A stretch of DNA of 64,000 bases from Lactobacillus sp. W8174 (GTDB lineage Bacteria > Bacillota > Bacilli > Lactobacillales > Lactobacillaceae), in assembly GCF_016100975.1 (NCBI RefSeq), contig NZ_JACFRN010000002.1, positions 148,656-212,655 on the forward strand. Direction: 5' to 3'. The first letter of the stretch is position 1. Every line of letters begins with the position of its first letter. Positions 25,197 to 34,841 of this stretch are shown here, piece after piece. The notes under the pieces were generated by a model. That model was not told where the DNA came from, did no database searches, and worked only from the letters and a program-made list of their open reading frames with translations. The position numbers and the translations under genes were made by a program.

Positions 25197-26324
25197 ATGA
25201 AAAAATTAATTGCCGTTTTAGCTTTAGGAGCAAGTATTGCAACTGTAGCTGCTCCAGAGACGACGATAGTACAGGCAAGTACAATTAATGATACTGCTAA
25301 ACAAAATAGTTTTGGCGGTGTAACTTATGCGGAGCAAGTATTAGCGCAAGAGGGTATCAAATATAACGATTTTTCTGCTGCTAATCCAATTAATTATCGC
25401 AACGGTAAGCCTGAAGGTGTTGTTATCCATGAAACTGCAACACCCAATGCTACTGCACGTAATGAATGTATTTATTTTAACCGCGAATGGATGAATATTT
25501 ATTCTTATGTTCATGCTTTTGTGGATAAAACAGGTGTCATTCAAATGACAAGTCCAGATTACGGCGTATGGGGTGCAGGTCCTGTTGCTAACAACCGTTT
25601 TGTTCAGGTAGAGCTATGTGAGGAAAATAATCTGGCTGATTTTGCCAAAGGCGTGAATAATGATGCTATTTATGTTGCACAAATTTTACACCAATATAAT
25701 CTAGTACCTGACAACGCTGTTCATGATGGTAAAGGGACAATTTGGTCTCATCATGCTGTATCCACATTTTTAGGAGGTACTGATCATACTGATCCAGATG
25801 GTTACTTTGCCAAATGGGGTTATTCAATGGATGATTTCTTTGACCTGGTTAAATATTATTATGATCAAGGAACGCCAGCTAATAATGCACCTGTTGATGA
25901 TAATACAGTAACTTCACCAACACCTGCTGCACCTGCTAAAAAGCCTGCTGTTTTACCTGAGCCGGTTGCTACCAAAGTCTTGATTCATAATGCACTGGTT
26001 TATGATGAAAATGGTGTGGCAACTGATTTACCAACTAAAAAGGCTGGCACTAAGTTAACGATTTATGGCAATCAAACTATTAAAAAACGAAAGTATTTGC
26101 AAATAGGCGTTAATCAATTTGTCGTTGCCAGCAACGTTGAGGGTAAATTGCGTCTGTTAAGTCACAATGCCTATATTTACGATGGCAAAGGCAAACGGGT
26201 TGGTACAAACAAGCTATATCGTGGCAATTATGTGCGCACATATGGCGGTCGCGTTAAGATTAAGGGTCGTAAATATTACCCAATTGATGTTAATCAATTT
26301 GTCAAAGTGGGCAATTTTAAATAG
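25197..26324 (+). CDS. N-acetylmuramoyl-L-alanine amidase with SLAP repeats
   Basis: 375 residues from ATG 25197 (GAGG 8 bases upstream). Signal peptide (MKKLIAVLALGASIATVAA), then a zinc Amidase_2 domain (about 40-225): first His in VVIHETATP, later block SHHAVSTFLGG followed by HTDPDGYF. Next are a Thr/Pro/Ala linker and two C-terminal SLAP-type repeats, each ending in VNQF-V, which bind wall polymers non-covalently. It cleaves the amide between muramic acid and the stem peptide. It sits inside a metal ABC operon, between the binding protein (19-base gap) and the ATPase, a notable link because the enzyme itself needs zinc. Confidence 0.9.
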   Translation: MKKLIAVLALGASIATVAAPETTIVQASTINDTAKQNSFGGVTYAEQVLAQEGIKYNDFSAANPINYRNGKPEGVVIHETATPNATARNECIYFNREWMNIYSYVHAFVDKTGVIQMTSPDYGVWGAGPVANNRFVQVELCEENNLADFAKGVNNDAIYVAQILHQYNLVPDNAVHDGKGTIWSHHAVSTFLGGTDHTDPDGYFAKWGYSMDDFFDLVKYYYDQGTPANNAPVDDNTVTSPTPAAPAKKPAVLPEPVATKVLIHNALVYDENGVATDLPTKKAGTKLTIYGNQTIKKRKYLQIGVNQFVVASNVEGKLRLLSHNAYIYDGKGKRVGTNKLYRGNYVRTYGGRVKIKGRKYYPIDVNQFVKVGNFK

Positions 26325-26345
26325 ATAATATAGGAAAAATACAAA

Positions 26346-26999
26346 TTGTCTGATATTTTAGAAGTTAATAATCTCTCAATGAGATTTGATAAAAATAATG
26401 TTTTTGAGAACTTAAAGTTCAAGTTAAAAAGGGGCTCATTGACTGCACTGTTAGGTCCTAATGGTACGGGAAAAACTACTTTAATAAATATTCTAATGAA
26501 GATGTTGACGCCTAGCTCGGGATCTTTTAAATTTGCAGATGATGTTCGCCTAGGTTATGTGCCACAGTTTCGCAATATCGACGCTGAATATCCATTATCA
26601 ATTGAAGCTTTTGTAGGTTTGAATGCACCGATTATTAAAAACAGCCAAACTAAAAAAGCAATAAAAAAGCAGTTAGAAGAAACCAACCTCTATCAAATTA
26701 AAAATACTCGTATGGGGGAAGCTTCAGGGGGTCAAAAGCAAAGAGCATATTTAGCACAGGCCTTGCTTGATAATCCTAACATGATTATTTTAGATGAAGC
26801 TACAGCAAGTCTAGATCCCGTCGCAAAAGATGAGCTGATGAAACTAATCAGACACTTGAACGAAAAGCATAAAATAACGGTTTTGTTTGTAACTCATGAT
26901 ATATCATTAGCTCACAAGTATATGCAAAACTATTTATATTTAAATAATGGTCAAATTGAACATGGTGAAATGTCCCAGTTTAAGGAGGCATATGAATAA
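26346..26999 (+). CDS. Metal ABC transporter ATPase
   Basis: 217 residues. Walker A is LGPNGTGKTT, signature is EASGGQKQRAYLAQALL, Walker B is MIILDEATASLD, and the switch His is in FVTHDIS. ZnuC/AdcC-like in size and sequence. Start is TTG at 26346 (AGGA about 10 bases upstream), 21 bases after the amidase. Stop overlaps the permease ATG (TAATG). Energises uptake of the metal caught by the lipoprotein at 24278. Confidence 0.9.
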   Translation: MSDILEVNNLSMRFDKNNVFENLKFKLKRGSLTALLGPNGTGKTTLINILMKMLTPSSGSFKFADDVRLGYVPQFRNIDAEYPLSIEAFVGLNAPIIKNSQTKKAIKKQLEETNLYQIKNTRMGEASGGQKQRAYLAQALLDNPNMIILDEATASLDPVAKDELMKLIRHLNEKHKITVLFVTHDISLAHKYMQNYLYLNNGQIEHGEMSQFKEAYE

Positions 27000-27796
27000 T
27001 GTTTGCATATGGTTTTATGCGAAATGCATTTTTAGCAAGTACCTTTATTGCGATAACTTGTGGTACTGTCGGCGTTTACGTAGTCGCACGTAATTTTAGT
27101 TTTTTAGCACACACGCTTTCCGAAATTGGCTTTGCAGGTGCTGCATTTGCTGTTTGGCTGGGAATTGGACCTTTGTGGGGAATGCTTTTATTCACTCTCT
27201 TGGGTTCTATTAGTGTTGGGGAATTGTCACTTCATAGTGAACAAAAGGAATCCTCAATTAGTGCTATTTCTGCTCTGTTTACTGGCTTAGGAGTGCTTTT
27301 TCTTGCCATTTCTGGGGCTAACAGCAACTATGCTACGAATATTTTATTTGGCAGTATTATTGGTGTCGATCATCAGGGCGTGATCCAGCTTATAGCTCTT
27401 TCTATAATTGTATTATTGATGATTTTTAGCATTCAGCGCTCATTAAATTTCGATTCATTTGACCATATTGGTGCGTTGGCACATGGAGTAAAAACTGGTG
27501 CTATCAGTGTTATTTTTTTGATTGCTCTGGCGATGTCGGTATCAATTGGTGCACAAATTGTGGGCTCACTTTTAGTTTTTATTTTGTTAACTCTGCCGCC
27601 AGCCACTGCAAACTATTTGGGTAAAACAATTCCTGCAATGATTGGCTGGTCCGTCTTTTTTGCCCTGATCGGCGTCTGGCTTGGTTTATATTTGGGCTAT
27701 ATTACGAATCTACCAGTAACTTTTTTTATAGCTGTTATTGAAGTTGCGGTCTATCTTGTTACATATTTCACTCATATTATTAAGCATAGCTTGTAG
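26999..27796 (+). CDS. Metal ABC transporter permease
   Basis: 265 residues with about eight hydrophobic segments, ABC-3 family (ZnuB/AdcB/MntB). Typical blocks are GTVGVYVVARNFSFLAHTLS, and AMSVSIGAQIVGSLLVF with the conserved GxxLVxxLL-like region near the C-terminus. Start overlaps the ATPase stop by one base, indicating translational coupling. Last gene of the unit. I see no clear terminator hairpin after it; 170 bases later the lactate-oxidase-like gene has its own promoter. Confidence 0.9.
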   Translation: MFAYGFMRNAFLASTFIAITCGTVGVYVVARNFSFLAHTLSEIGFAGAAFAVWLGIGPLWGMLLFTLLGSISVGELSLHSEQKESSISAISALFTGLGVLFLAISGANSNYATNILFGSIIGVDHQGVIQLIALSIIVLLMIFSIQRSLNFDSFDHIGALAHGVKTGAISVIFLIALAMSVSIGAQIVGSLLVFILLTLPPATANYLGKTIPAMIGWSVFFALIGVWLGLYLGYITNLPVTFFIAVIEVAVYLVTYFTHIIKHSL

Positions 27797-27907
27797 TAAT
27801 TATTAACATAAAAATAACATTAATTATTGTTTTTACTTGACTTTGTGAAAAAACATACAGTGGGAATCCCGTTATTTAAACATTTATTTTAAAATTTCAC
27901 TAACTTT

Positions 27908-27929
27908 TGTAAGCATTTACATGTATAAT
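27908..27929 (+). promoter_or_regulatory. cre site overlapping the promoter of the lactate-oxidase-like gene
   Basis: TGTAAGCATTTACA (27908-27921) matches TGWAARCGYTWNCW at 13 of 14 positions and abuts a perfect TATAAT (27924-27929). CcpA bound here would cover the promoter core and repress on preferred sugars. Confidence 0.7.
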
Positions 27930-27967
27930 AGAAATTGGAAATATTAAATAAAGAAGGAGTCTTAAAA

Positions 27968-29197
27968 ATGACATCATATTATAACGGTTTTCCCCAAAGT
28001 GATCGTGACGAAACATTAAAAATGATTAACCTCGATGAACTTGAGGAACGTGCAAAGAAGGTTATGCCAGAAGGAGCATACTACTATATTGCTTCAGGAT
28101 CAGAAAACGAGTGGACTTGGCGTAATAACACCACTGCTTTCAATCACTTTCAGATTGTGCCTCGTGCTTTGACCAATATGGATAATCCTAAATTGGATAC
28201 TGAATTTATGGGTATGAAATTGAAGACACCTGTAATGATTTCACCTATTGCCTGCCATGGTATCGCACACAAAGATGCAGAAATTGCTACTCAAAAGGGT
28301 GCAGCTGCAGCAGGTGCCTTGTTTGCATCAAGTACTTATGCTAATAAGAGTGTAGAAGAGATTGCAGCAGCAGCTCCAAATGCACCGCGTTTCTTCCAGC
28401 TTTACCTCAGTAAAGATTGGGGCTTCAACAAGATGGTCTTTGATGCAGTTAAAAAGGCTGGCTACAAGGGCATTTTCCTGACCGTAGACGCTTTGGTATC
28501 AGGCTTTCGTGAAGCTAACCTGAGAACTAAGTTTGCTTACCCTGTTCCACTAGACTTCTTTACTCGCTATCAAGGAGCAAAGGGTGAAGGCCAAACTGTA
28601 GCACAGATGTATGCTTCTTCAGCTCAAAAGATCGGCCCAGAAGATGTTAGACGCATTAAGGAAATGTCAGGCTTACCTGTATTTGTTAAAGGCGTTGTTT
28701 GTGCAGAAGATGCCTACTTAGCTATGGGTGCTGGCGCTGATGGTATTTATGTTACCAACCATGGTGGTCGTGAAGTTGACTGTGGTCCTGCAACAATTGA
28801 TATGTTGCCAGAGATTGCTAAAGCTGTAAACCACCGTGTTCCGATTGTCTTTGACTCAGGCGTTCGTCGTGGTTCACATGTCTTTAAGGCTTTGGCACTT
28901 GGTGCTGATATGGTTGGTGTTGGTCGTCCATACTTGTACGGTCTTGCTCTTGGTGGCGCTAAGGGTGTGCAATCTGTTATTGAACAATTGAACCAAGAAT
29001 TGTTAATTGATATGCAATTGACTGGCTGCAAGACAATTGAAGACGTTAAACACGCCAAGATTACCCATATTAATTACACTGCTGATAACTTGAAGTCAAA
29101 TACTGATCCTACTAGAGTTAAGCCATATCCTGTAACAGCTGAGAATCAATTAAAAGAAGATGACTCAGACGCTGTAACTGGTGCTTCCCAAGCATAA
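27968..29197 (+). CDS. FMN-dependent alpha-hydroxy-acid oxidase, lactate-oxidase-like
   Basis: 409 residues from ATG 27968 (AAGGAG; an upstream ATG at 27935 lies at the TSS). Single TIM-barrel of the lactate oxidase/glycolate oxidase family. GAYYYIASGSENE, MISPIACHGIAH and VTNHGGREVDCGPAT (catalytic His and substrate Arg) are visible, with DSGVRRG for FMN phosphate. It would oxidise L-lactate to pyruvate, with O2 giving H2O2 in the oxidase branch. Compared with lactate oxidase of about 374 residues it has a C-terminal extension that ends DAVTGASQA, an ApbE-type flavin attachment motif two residues from the end. The barrel FMN is non-covalent in this family, so this would be an extra flavin. 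Confidence 0.88.
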   Translation: MTSYYNGFPQSDRDETLKMINLDELEERAKKVMPEGAYYYIASGSENEWTWRNNTTAFNHFQIVPRALTNMDNPKLDTEFMGMKLKTPVMISPIACHGIAHKDAEIATQKGAAAAGALFASSTYANKSVEEIAAAAPNAPRFFQLYLSKDWGFNKMVFDAVKKAGYKGIFLTVDALVSGFREANLRTKFAYPVPLDFFTRYQGAKGEGQTVAQMYASSAQKIGPEDVRRIKEMSGLPVFVKGVVCAEDAYLAMGAGADGIYVTNHGGREVDCGPATIDMLPEIAKAVNHRVPIVFDSGVRRGSHVFKALALGADMVGVGRPYLYGLALGGAKGVQSVIEQLNQELLIDMQLTGCKTIEDVKHAKITHINYTADNLKSNTDPTRVKPYPVTAENQLKEDDSDAVTGASQA

Positions 29198-29218
29198 TTA
29201 GCTTTTAATTTTAAGTAG

Positions 29219-29272
29219 TAAAAAGTGCTCTGCATATATTAGGTGCTTTAACTGACATGCAGGGCCTTTTTT
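29219..29272 (+). terminator. Terminator of the lactate-oxidase-like gene
   Basis: AAAAAG-GCTCTGCAT and ATGCAGGGC-CTTTTTT pair around a long loop, 20 bases after the stop. Confidence 0.7.
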
Positions 29273-29366
29273 ATTGCTTAAAAAATGATTGCTTTTAATT
29301 AATAGTTGTAATTTAATTTTTATATCTTTATAATTGTCATAATAAAAATAATAATGGAGGAAAATT

Positions 29367-30863
29367 ATGAAGAAAGCGTGGAAATTGCTTGAAACTTTGT
29401 TGATAGCATTTATGATGTTAACCTTGTTACCCCAGAATGCAGCAGCTGCTGATAAAGGACAAACTGAACAAAGAACCGACAATTATCTACGAAGAGTCAA
29501 GCAAAAAGGTGAGCTAGTCATGGGGACTAGTCCAGATTATCCTCCTTACGAGTTTGTCAAAAATATTAAGGGCAAATCAAAAATAGTTGGTATGGATGTT
29601 GAAATAGGGCAAAAAATTGCTCATGATATGGGGGTTAAGCTCGTAGTGCGTCCAATGGACTTTGACTCTCTTTTAGTGGGCCTTGAAACTGGTAAAATTG
29701 ACATGGTCATTGCCGGAATGAACGCAACACCTAAGAGGGCTAAAAGCGTTGCCTTTAGTCAGCCATACTATAGAAGCGATCAAAAATTACTGATAAGAAA
29801 AGAGGATAAAGGCAAATATCATAATTATAAGTCTTTTGCAGGCAAAGCAATTGGTGCTCAAACTGGCAGTATGCAGGCCACAATGATCAAAAACCAGGCC
29901 AAAAATGTCAAACTGAAAACCATGGATAAATATAACGACTTAGTTTTAGGCTTAAAAACGCATAAGGTTGATGCAGTTTCAGTTGATAAGGCGACAGCCG
30001 AAGCCTTTGCGCAAAATACCGACGGGATTATGGTGATTCCGGCAGGCCTCAAGACAGAGTCATCTGCTACTTCTGTTGCTTTTCATAAAGGAGCCAATAG
30101 TTTAGTTAAAGCTGCTAATAAATCAATAGCAGAGATTAAACAAAAAGATTTGATTGATAAAGATTATTTACCCAAAGCTGGAAAATATTTAACAGCCGGT
30201 AAGACAAAAAAGGAAGTCAAAGCGTCTAATTCAATGTGGGCCTATAAAGACTTCTTTATAGCCGGGGTCGGGTACACTTTACTTATTTCTGCTATATCAG
30301 TATTCTTTGGTTTCTTATTAGGGGCGATACTGGCGTTTATGCGCTTAGGTCATAACCAAATTGCCCGTTCGATTGCGACAGCTTATGTAGAATTTATTCG
30401 GGGCACACCGTTAATGGTGCAATTATTATTCATTTACTTTGGCTTGGGGGTAGTAGTAAACATTCCGGCTCTACTGTCAGGTATAATTGCCGTTTCTCTT
30501 AACTCTGCAGCTTATGTAGCAGAGGTAATTCGCTCGGGTATTAATTCAATTGCTGTGGGGCAGACTGAAGCATCTCGCTCTTTAGGTCTATCACGCACAG
30601 CAACTATGCGTTATGTTATTATGCCACAGGCAATGAAAAATATTTGGCCGGCATTGGGTAATGAATTTGTTTCCCTGATTAAGGAAAGTTCAATAGTTTC
30701 AGTAATTGGCGTTAAGGATTTGATTTATCAATCGCGTGTAGTCCAGGCTGACACTTATCGTGGAGTTATGCCATTGGTAATCACAATGATCTTATACTTT
30801 ATCATTACTTTTGGTTTGTCCAGCTTAATGAAAGTATTTGAAAGGAAAATGAATCATGACTAA
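29367..30863 (+). CDS. Polar amino acid ABC transporter, fused substrate-binding and permease protein
   Basis: 498 residues. Signal peptide (to AAAADKG) leads into one SBP_bac_3 domain (about 35-275; [32 protein letters not shown]). A BPD_transp_1 permease follows (about 290-498), with five or so helices and the coupling block [19 protein letters not shown]. This is the GlnP-type fusion of Gram-positives with the receptor tethered to the membrane. Glutamine/glutamate or another polar amino acid is likely. GGAGG precedes ATG 29367. Last codons overlap the ATPase gene by 8 bases. Confidence 0.92.
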   Translation: MKKAWKLLETLLIAFMMLTLLPQNAAAADKGQTEQRTDNYLRRVKQKGELVMGTSPDYPPYEFVKNIKGKSKIVGMDVEIGQKIAHDMGVKLVVRPMDFDSLLVGLETGKIDMVIAGMNATPKRAKSVAFSQPYYRSDQKLLIRKEDKGKYHNYKSFAGKAIGAQTGSMQATMIKNQAKNVKLKTMDKYNDLVLGLKTHKVDAVSVDKATAEAFAQNTDGIMVIPAGLKTESSATSVAFHKGANSLVKAANKSIAEIKQKDLIDKDYLPKAGKYLTAGKTKKEVKASNSMWAYKDFFIAGVGYTLLISAISVFFGFLLGAILAFMRLGHNQIARSIATAYVEFIRGTPLMVQLLFIYFGLGVVVNIPALLSGIIAVSLNSAAYVAEVIRSGINSIAVGQTEASRSLGLSRTATMRYVIMPQAMKNIWPALGNEFVSLIKESSIVSVIGVKDLIYQSRVVQADTYRGVMPLVITMILYFIITFGLSSLMKVFERKMNHD

Positions 30864-31605
30864 TGCAAAACCCGTAATTAAAGTTGAACACTTGCAAAAA
30901 AAGTTTGGCAGTAATGAAGTCCTAAAAGATATTAATGCTCAAGTAAATGAAGGTCAGGTTATCTGCTTGATTGGCCCGTCAGGTGCAGGCAAAAGTACAT
31001 TTTTGCGCTGCTTAAATTTATTAGATCAGCCATCTTCCGGCAAAGTGATTTTTGAGGATAAGGAGTTAACTGCTCTAAGTGAAGACCAGCTTGATAAGCT
31101 GCGTGAAAGAATGGGAATGGTTTTTCAGCAGTTCAACTTGTTTCCCCATATGAATATTATTGAAAATATTAAATTAGCGCCGATGAAAGTCAAGGGCATG
31201 AGTGACAGTGAAGCTAAAGCTAAGGGAATGGAGCTGTTAGATCAGGTCGGTTTGGCTGATAAAGCAGAAGCCTTTCCAACCAATCTTTCAGGTGGCCAGC
31301 AACAAAGAGTTGCCATTGCCCGTGCCTTAGCGATGGATCCCGAAGTAATGCTCTTTGACGAGCCCACCTCAGCACTTGACCCAGAAATGGTAGGCGAAGT
31401 TTTAAAAGTAATGCAGGACTTAGCCCAAAAGGGAATGACTATGGTAGTTGTAACCCATGAAATGGGCTTTGCCAAAAATGTAGCGGATGAAGTCTGGTTT
31501 ATGGCAGACGGCTATATTCAAGAAAAAGCCGCACCACAGCAATTTTTTGCTCAGCCACAAACTCCGCGTGCGCAGGACTTTTTGGCAAAAGTTCTTGAAG
31601 CTTAG
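30856..31605 (+). CDS. Polar amino acid ABC transporter ATPase
   Basis: 249 residues, GlnQ type. Walker A is [12 protein letters not shown]-loop is [12 protein letters not shown], signature is [17 protein letters not shown], Walker B is [12 protein letters not shown], and the His switch is in [10 protein letters not shown]. Overlaps the upstream fusion gene by 8 bases and is followed 14 bases later by an M20 deacylase, forming a three-gene unit. Confidence 0.94.
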   Translation: MTNAKPVIKVEHLQKKFGSNEVLKDINAQVNEGQVICLIGPSGAGKSTFLRCLNLLDQPSSGKVIFEDKELTALSEDQLDKLRERMGMVFQQFNLFPHMNIIENIKLAPMKVKGMSDSEAKAKGMELLDQVGLADKAEAFPTNLSGGQQQRVAIARALAMDPEVMLFDEPTSALDPEMVGEVLKVMQDLAQKGMTMVVVTHEMGFAKNVADEVWFMADGYIQEKAAPQQFFAQPQTPRAQDFLAKVLEA

Positions 31606-31619
31606 GTGGGAGAAAGTAA

Positions 31620-32762
31620 GTGGAAAAAGCACAGGCGATTACAATATTAACTGACTTGTTAGCAATCAATTCGGCAAATGATCATGAAAGTCTGATAGCT
31701 GATTATATCACATCATTGTTTAGCGGATATCCAGTAGAAATTCACAGACTTACTTATTCTTCCGGCAGAGATAATTTGGTAGTAACTATTGGGGATCATG
31801 GTCCGCTGCTAGGCTTCTCAGGGCATGAAGATGTTGTTGCAGCTGGGAACTTGGCTAATTGGCATACTGATCCGTTTACGCCCACTTTGAAAGGCGGAAA
31901 AATATTTGGGCGTGGTGCGAGCGATATGAAATCCGGTCTGGCGGCAATGATTGTTGCAATGCTTGATTTACTTAATAGTGAGAGAGAACTGCCTGGACGT
32001 ATTAGACTTTTAGCCTCTGTAGGTGAAGAAACCGGTGAATATGGGGCAGCTCAGTTAACTAAAGAAGGCTATGCTTCTGATTTAGACGGACTTGTTATTG
32101 GTGAACCCTCCAACTTTGACGTACGTGTGACCCATAAAGGTGTTATTGACTATTACATTTATTCTAAAGGTATTTGCGTTCATTCTTCGACTCCAGAAAA
32201 AGGTCAAAATGCTATAATGCCACTGATTGAATTTGCACAAGCAGCGCAGCAATTAATGGATAGTCATCAAAAGAAGGATCCAGTTTTAGGTTCTTTTACT
32301 CATGTGATTAGTCAAATTCAGGGTGGCAGTCAAATTAATTCTGTTCCCGACACTGCTTGGCTTTCCGGCAATATCAGGACGACGCCCAAATATCCCAATG
32401 AGCAAATATATACTGAACTTGAACAGATAGTTTCTGAGTTAAACGAAAAAGGTGCGCGATTAAAAATCAGATATAGTTTTCCTGAAGTACCTTTACCTGA
32501 CCAATCTAAAACTAAATTGGCTCAGATAGCTCAGAAAGTTGTTGAGCAAGAAATTGGCAGGCCAAGCGAATTTGTTGCAGGAACTGCTGCTACAGATGCA
32601 TCAGAATATATTCAAGCTGGGAATTTTCCTATTATTATTCTGGGACCGGGAGCTGGAACTACTGATCATGAACCAAATGAGTTTATAGAAGTAAATGCTT
32701 ATTTAGATGGCTGTCGTTTATACCAAGAATTAGCCTGGCGGTTTTGGCACTCATTGGCCTGA
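31620..32762 (+). CDS. ArgE/DapE family M20 deacylase
   Basis: 380 residues, GTG start at 31620 (GGGAG 7 bases upstream). Di-metal M20 peptidase/deacylase: first ligand block SGHEDVV (His, with the following catalytic Asp replaced in spacing typical of the family), bridging Asp in GRGASDMKSGLAAM, catalytic Glu-Glu in GEETGEYG, Asp/Glu in IGEPS, and a late His in DHEPNEF. The central dimerisation domain is present (full-length). Candidates are N-acyl amino acid or N-succinyl-diaminopimelate hydrolysis. Co-transcription with an amino acid ABC transporter suggests that it deacylates what the transporter brings in. Confidence 0.85.
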   Translation: MEKAQAITILTDLLAINSANDHESLIADYITSLFSGYPVEIHRLTYSSGRDNLVVTIGDHGPLLGFSGHEDVVAAGNLANWHTDPFTPTLKGGKIFGRGASDMKSGLAAMIVAMLDLLNSERELPGRIRLLASVGEETGEYGAAQLTKEGYASDLDGLVIGEPSNFDVRVTHKGVIDYYIYSKGICVHSSTPEKGQNAIMPLIEFAQAAQQLMDSHQKKDPVLGSFTHVISQIQGGSQINSVPDTAWLSGNIRTTPKYPNEQIYTELEQIVSELNEKGARLKIRYSFPEVPLPDQSKTKLAQIAQKVVEQEIGRPSEFVAGTAATDASEYIQAGNFPIIILGPGAGTTDHEPNEFIEVNAYLDGCRLYQELAWRFWHSLA

Positions 32763-32793
32763 TTTTTGACTATCATTAATATTTTTATAACAG

Positions 32794-32828
32794 AAAAAAG
32801 CCACTTCTTAAAAATAGGAGTGGCTTTT
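32794..32828. terminator. Bidirectional terminator
   Basis: AAAAGCCACT and AGTGGCTTTT form a perfect stem with A- and T-tracts, between the M20 gene (plus) and pepF (minus). Confidence 0.85.
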
Positions 32829-32888
32829 GATGTAAGAAATTATTATTTACATACCAGTTATATTATTTATAACTAAAAGATGCAAGTA

Positions 32889-34694
32889 TTAGTCATAATT
32901 ATTTTGAACAATTTTCTTAAATTCGCTTAAACGGTTGGCAAAAGTTTTAAAGGCTTCTTCTAAATAATCAGGCTTCGTCATATCAATTCCAGCTTTTTTC
33001 ATGATTTCAGTAGGATAGTCACTAGAACCAGCTTTTAAAAAGTTCAAATAGGCATTTCGTTGCTCGGCAGTACCATGAACGACATTGTTTGCCAAGGCAG
33101 CGGCTGCGGCAAAGCCTGTAGCGTATTGATAAACATAAAAATTGTAATAAAAATGAGGTACTCTGGCCCATTCTTTAGCAATTTCTCCGCCAGGTTCTAC
33201 TGCATCACCATAATAACGTTGATTAATTTTACCGTAAATATCATCTAAACGATCGGCAGTTAAAGGTTCACCATTGGCGTCCATTTCGTGAATTTGTTGT
33301 TCAAATTCAGCAAACTGCGTTTGTCTAAACAAGGTTCCTTTGAAAGAGTCCAGGTAGTAATTAAGAACAAAGGCGCGTGTTTTAGGATCGGTAATATGTG
33401 CCAAAAAGTACTCTGTCAGGATGTTTTCATTAGTTGTAGAAGCTATTTCAGCAACAAAGATCGGATAATCACCATAAACATACGGCTGATTTTGTCTAGT
33501 GTACATACTGTGGACGGAGTGTCCTGTTTCATGAACTAATGTGTATAATGAATCAACATTGTCCTCCCAATTGAGCAATTCATATGCATCTGTATCATAG
33601 CAGCCACCAGAATATGCTCCGGTAGCTTTATTTTGTGATTCAACCACGTCAATTACGCGATTGTTAAAAATATAGTCGACCTGTTTTAAATAGTCCTCTC
33701 CTAAGGGTGCTAATGCTTTTTTAGCTTCTGCTTTAGCTTGCTCAAAAGTATAGCTCAATGCTGGTTTACCAGTTAATGGAACGTACATATCCCACATTTG
33801 CAGGTCCTTTAAGCCTAAAATTTGTTTGCGTAAAGCTACATATTCATGTAGTAAGTCGAGGTGTTTATCAACTTCATCTATCAAAGTATCGTAAACGACT
33901 GTTGGCACCCCGTTTGCATTCATTGCACTCTCACGAGCTGATGGATAGTGGTGAACACGGGCATCGTAATTATGCTCCTTGACAGCACCAGAAAGAGTTG
34001 CTGCCAGGGAATTTTCAAATTGGCCGTAAGTAGCGTACATGGAAGCAAAAGCATCTTGACGCACTTTTCGGTTTTGAGATTGAATAAGCAGTGAGTATAA
34101 GCCATCGGAAAGTTGAACCATTTCACCGTTATCATTTTGAGTATAGCCATATTCCATATCAGAATTAGTTAAGACATTATAAGTATTTTCAGAAGCGGAC
34201 AAAGCATCACCTGCATCTGCAATTAATTTTTCTTCAGGTGCAGATAAGGTATATGGCCGCAGTCTGGTAATTTGGTCAAGCAAGTGCTTATAATTACTTA
34301 GTTTAGGCTCATCGCGTTCAAAAGCACGCAGTTTTTCTGCTGAAAGACTTAAAATTGCTGGATTCATAAAAGAAGTAGCTGCTTCAAATTGACTTGCTAG
34401 ACCTTGTACTTGGGCTACATAACCCAGATAATGAGCATTACCAGTGTCAACATCACTTGCTAAAGTAGCATATGAATAGACTTTTTCTAATCTACGGCTA
34501 ACAGTCAAAATCTGAGTAATACTATTATATAAAGAGGCACCAGAAGTGGTAAAATTTTCTTTTAAAGTGCTTAAAGCTGGTATTTCTTTTTTAACACGTG
34601 TATATTCATTTTCCCAGTCAGTATCAGACTTGAATATCCTGGTTAAGTCCCATTTTAGATTTTCTGGGACTTCATTACGTTTAGGAATCGACAT
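32889..34694 (-). CDS. pepF: Oligoendopeptidase F
   Basis: 601 residues, M3 family zinc metallopeptidase. The zinc motif HETGHSVHSMY is at about residue 387, with the third ligand Glu about 25 residues later in EIASTTNE. Cytoplasmic, no signal peptide; hydrolyses medium-length oligopeptides after import. AGGAGATTT precedes ATG 34694. Single gene with its own terminator, divergent from the LCP gene. Confidence 0.94.
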   Translation of the reverse strand: MSIPKRNEVPENLKWDLTRIFKSDTDWENEYTRVKKEIPALSTLKENFTTSGASLYNSITQILTVSRRLEKVYSYATLASDVDTGNAHYLGYVAQVQGLASQFEAATSFMNPAILSLSAEKLRAFERDEPKLSNYKHLLDQITRLRPYTLSAPEEKLIADAGDALSASENTYNVLTNSDMEYGYTQNDNGEMVQLSDGLYSLLIQSQNRKVRQDAFASMYATYGQFENSLAATLSGAVKEHNYDARVHHYPSARESAMNANGVPTVVYDTLIDEVDKHLDLLHEYVALRKQILGLKDLQMWDMYVPLTGKPALSYTFEQAKAEAKKALAPLGEDYLKQVDYIFNNRVIDVVESQNKATGAYSGGCYDTDAYELLNWEDNVDSLYTLVHETGHSVHSMYTRQNQPYVYGDYPIFVAEIASTTNENILTEYFLAHITDPKTRAFVLNYYLDSFKGTLFRQTQFAEFEQQIHEMDANGEPLTADRLDDIYGKINQRYYGDAVEPGGEIAKEWARVPHFYYNFYVYQYATGFAAAAALANNVVHGTAEQRNAYLNFLKAGSSDYPTEIMKKAGIDMTKPDYLEEAFKTFANRLSEFKKIVQNNYD

Positions 34695-34841
34695 ATAAAA
34701 TCTCCTTTTTAGCTATTTAATTAAATTATACTAAAGATTAAAAAATAAGATATTATTAATTATAATTGATATTATTTTAATTCAAGTTTGAAAGTGTTAA
34801 AAATATATAGATGAAAACTACGAAAGGGCTTAAATAGAGGA

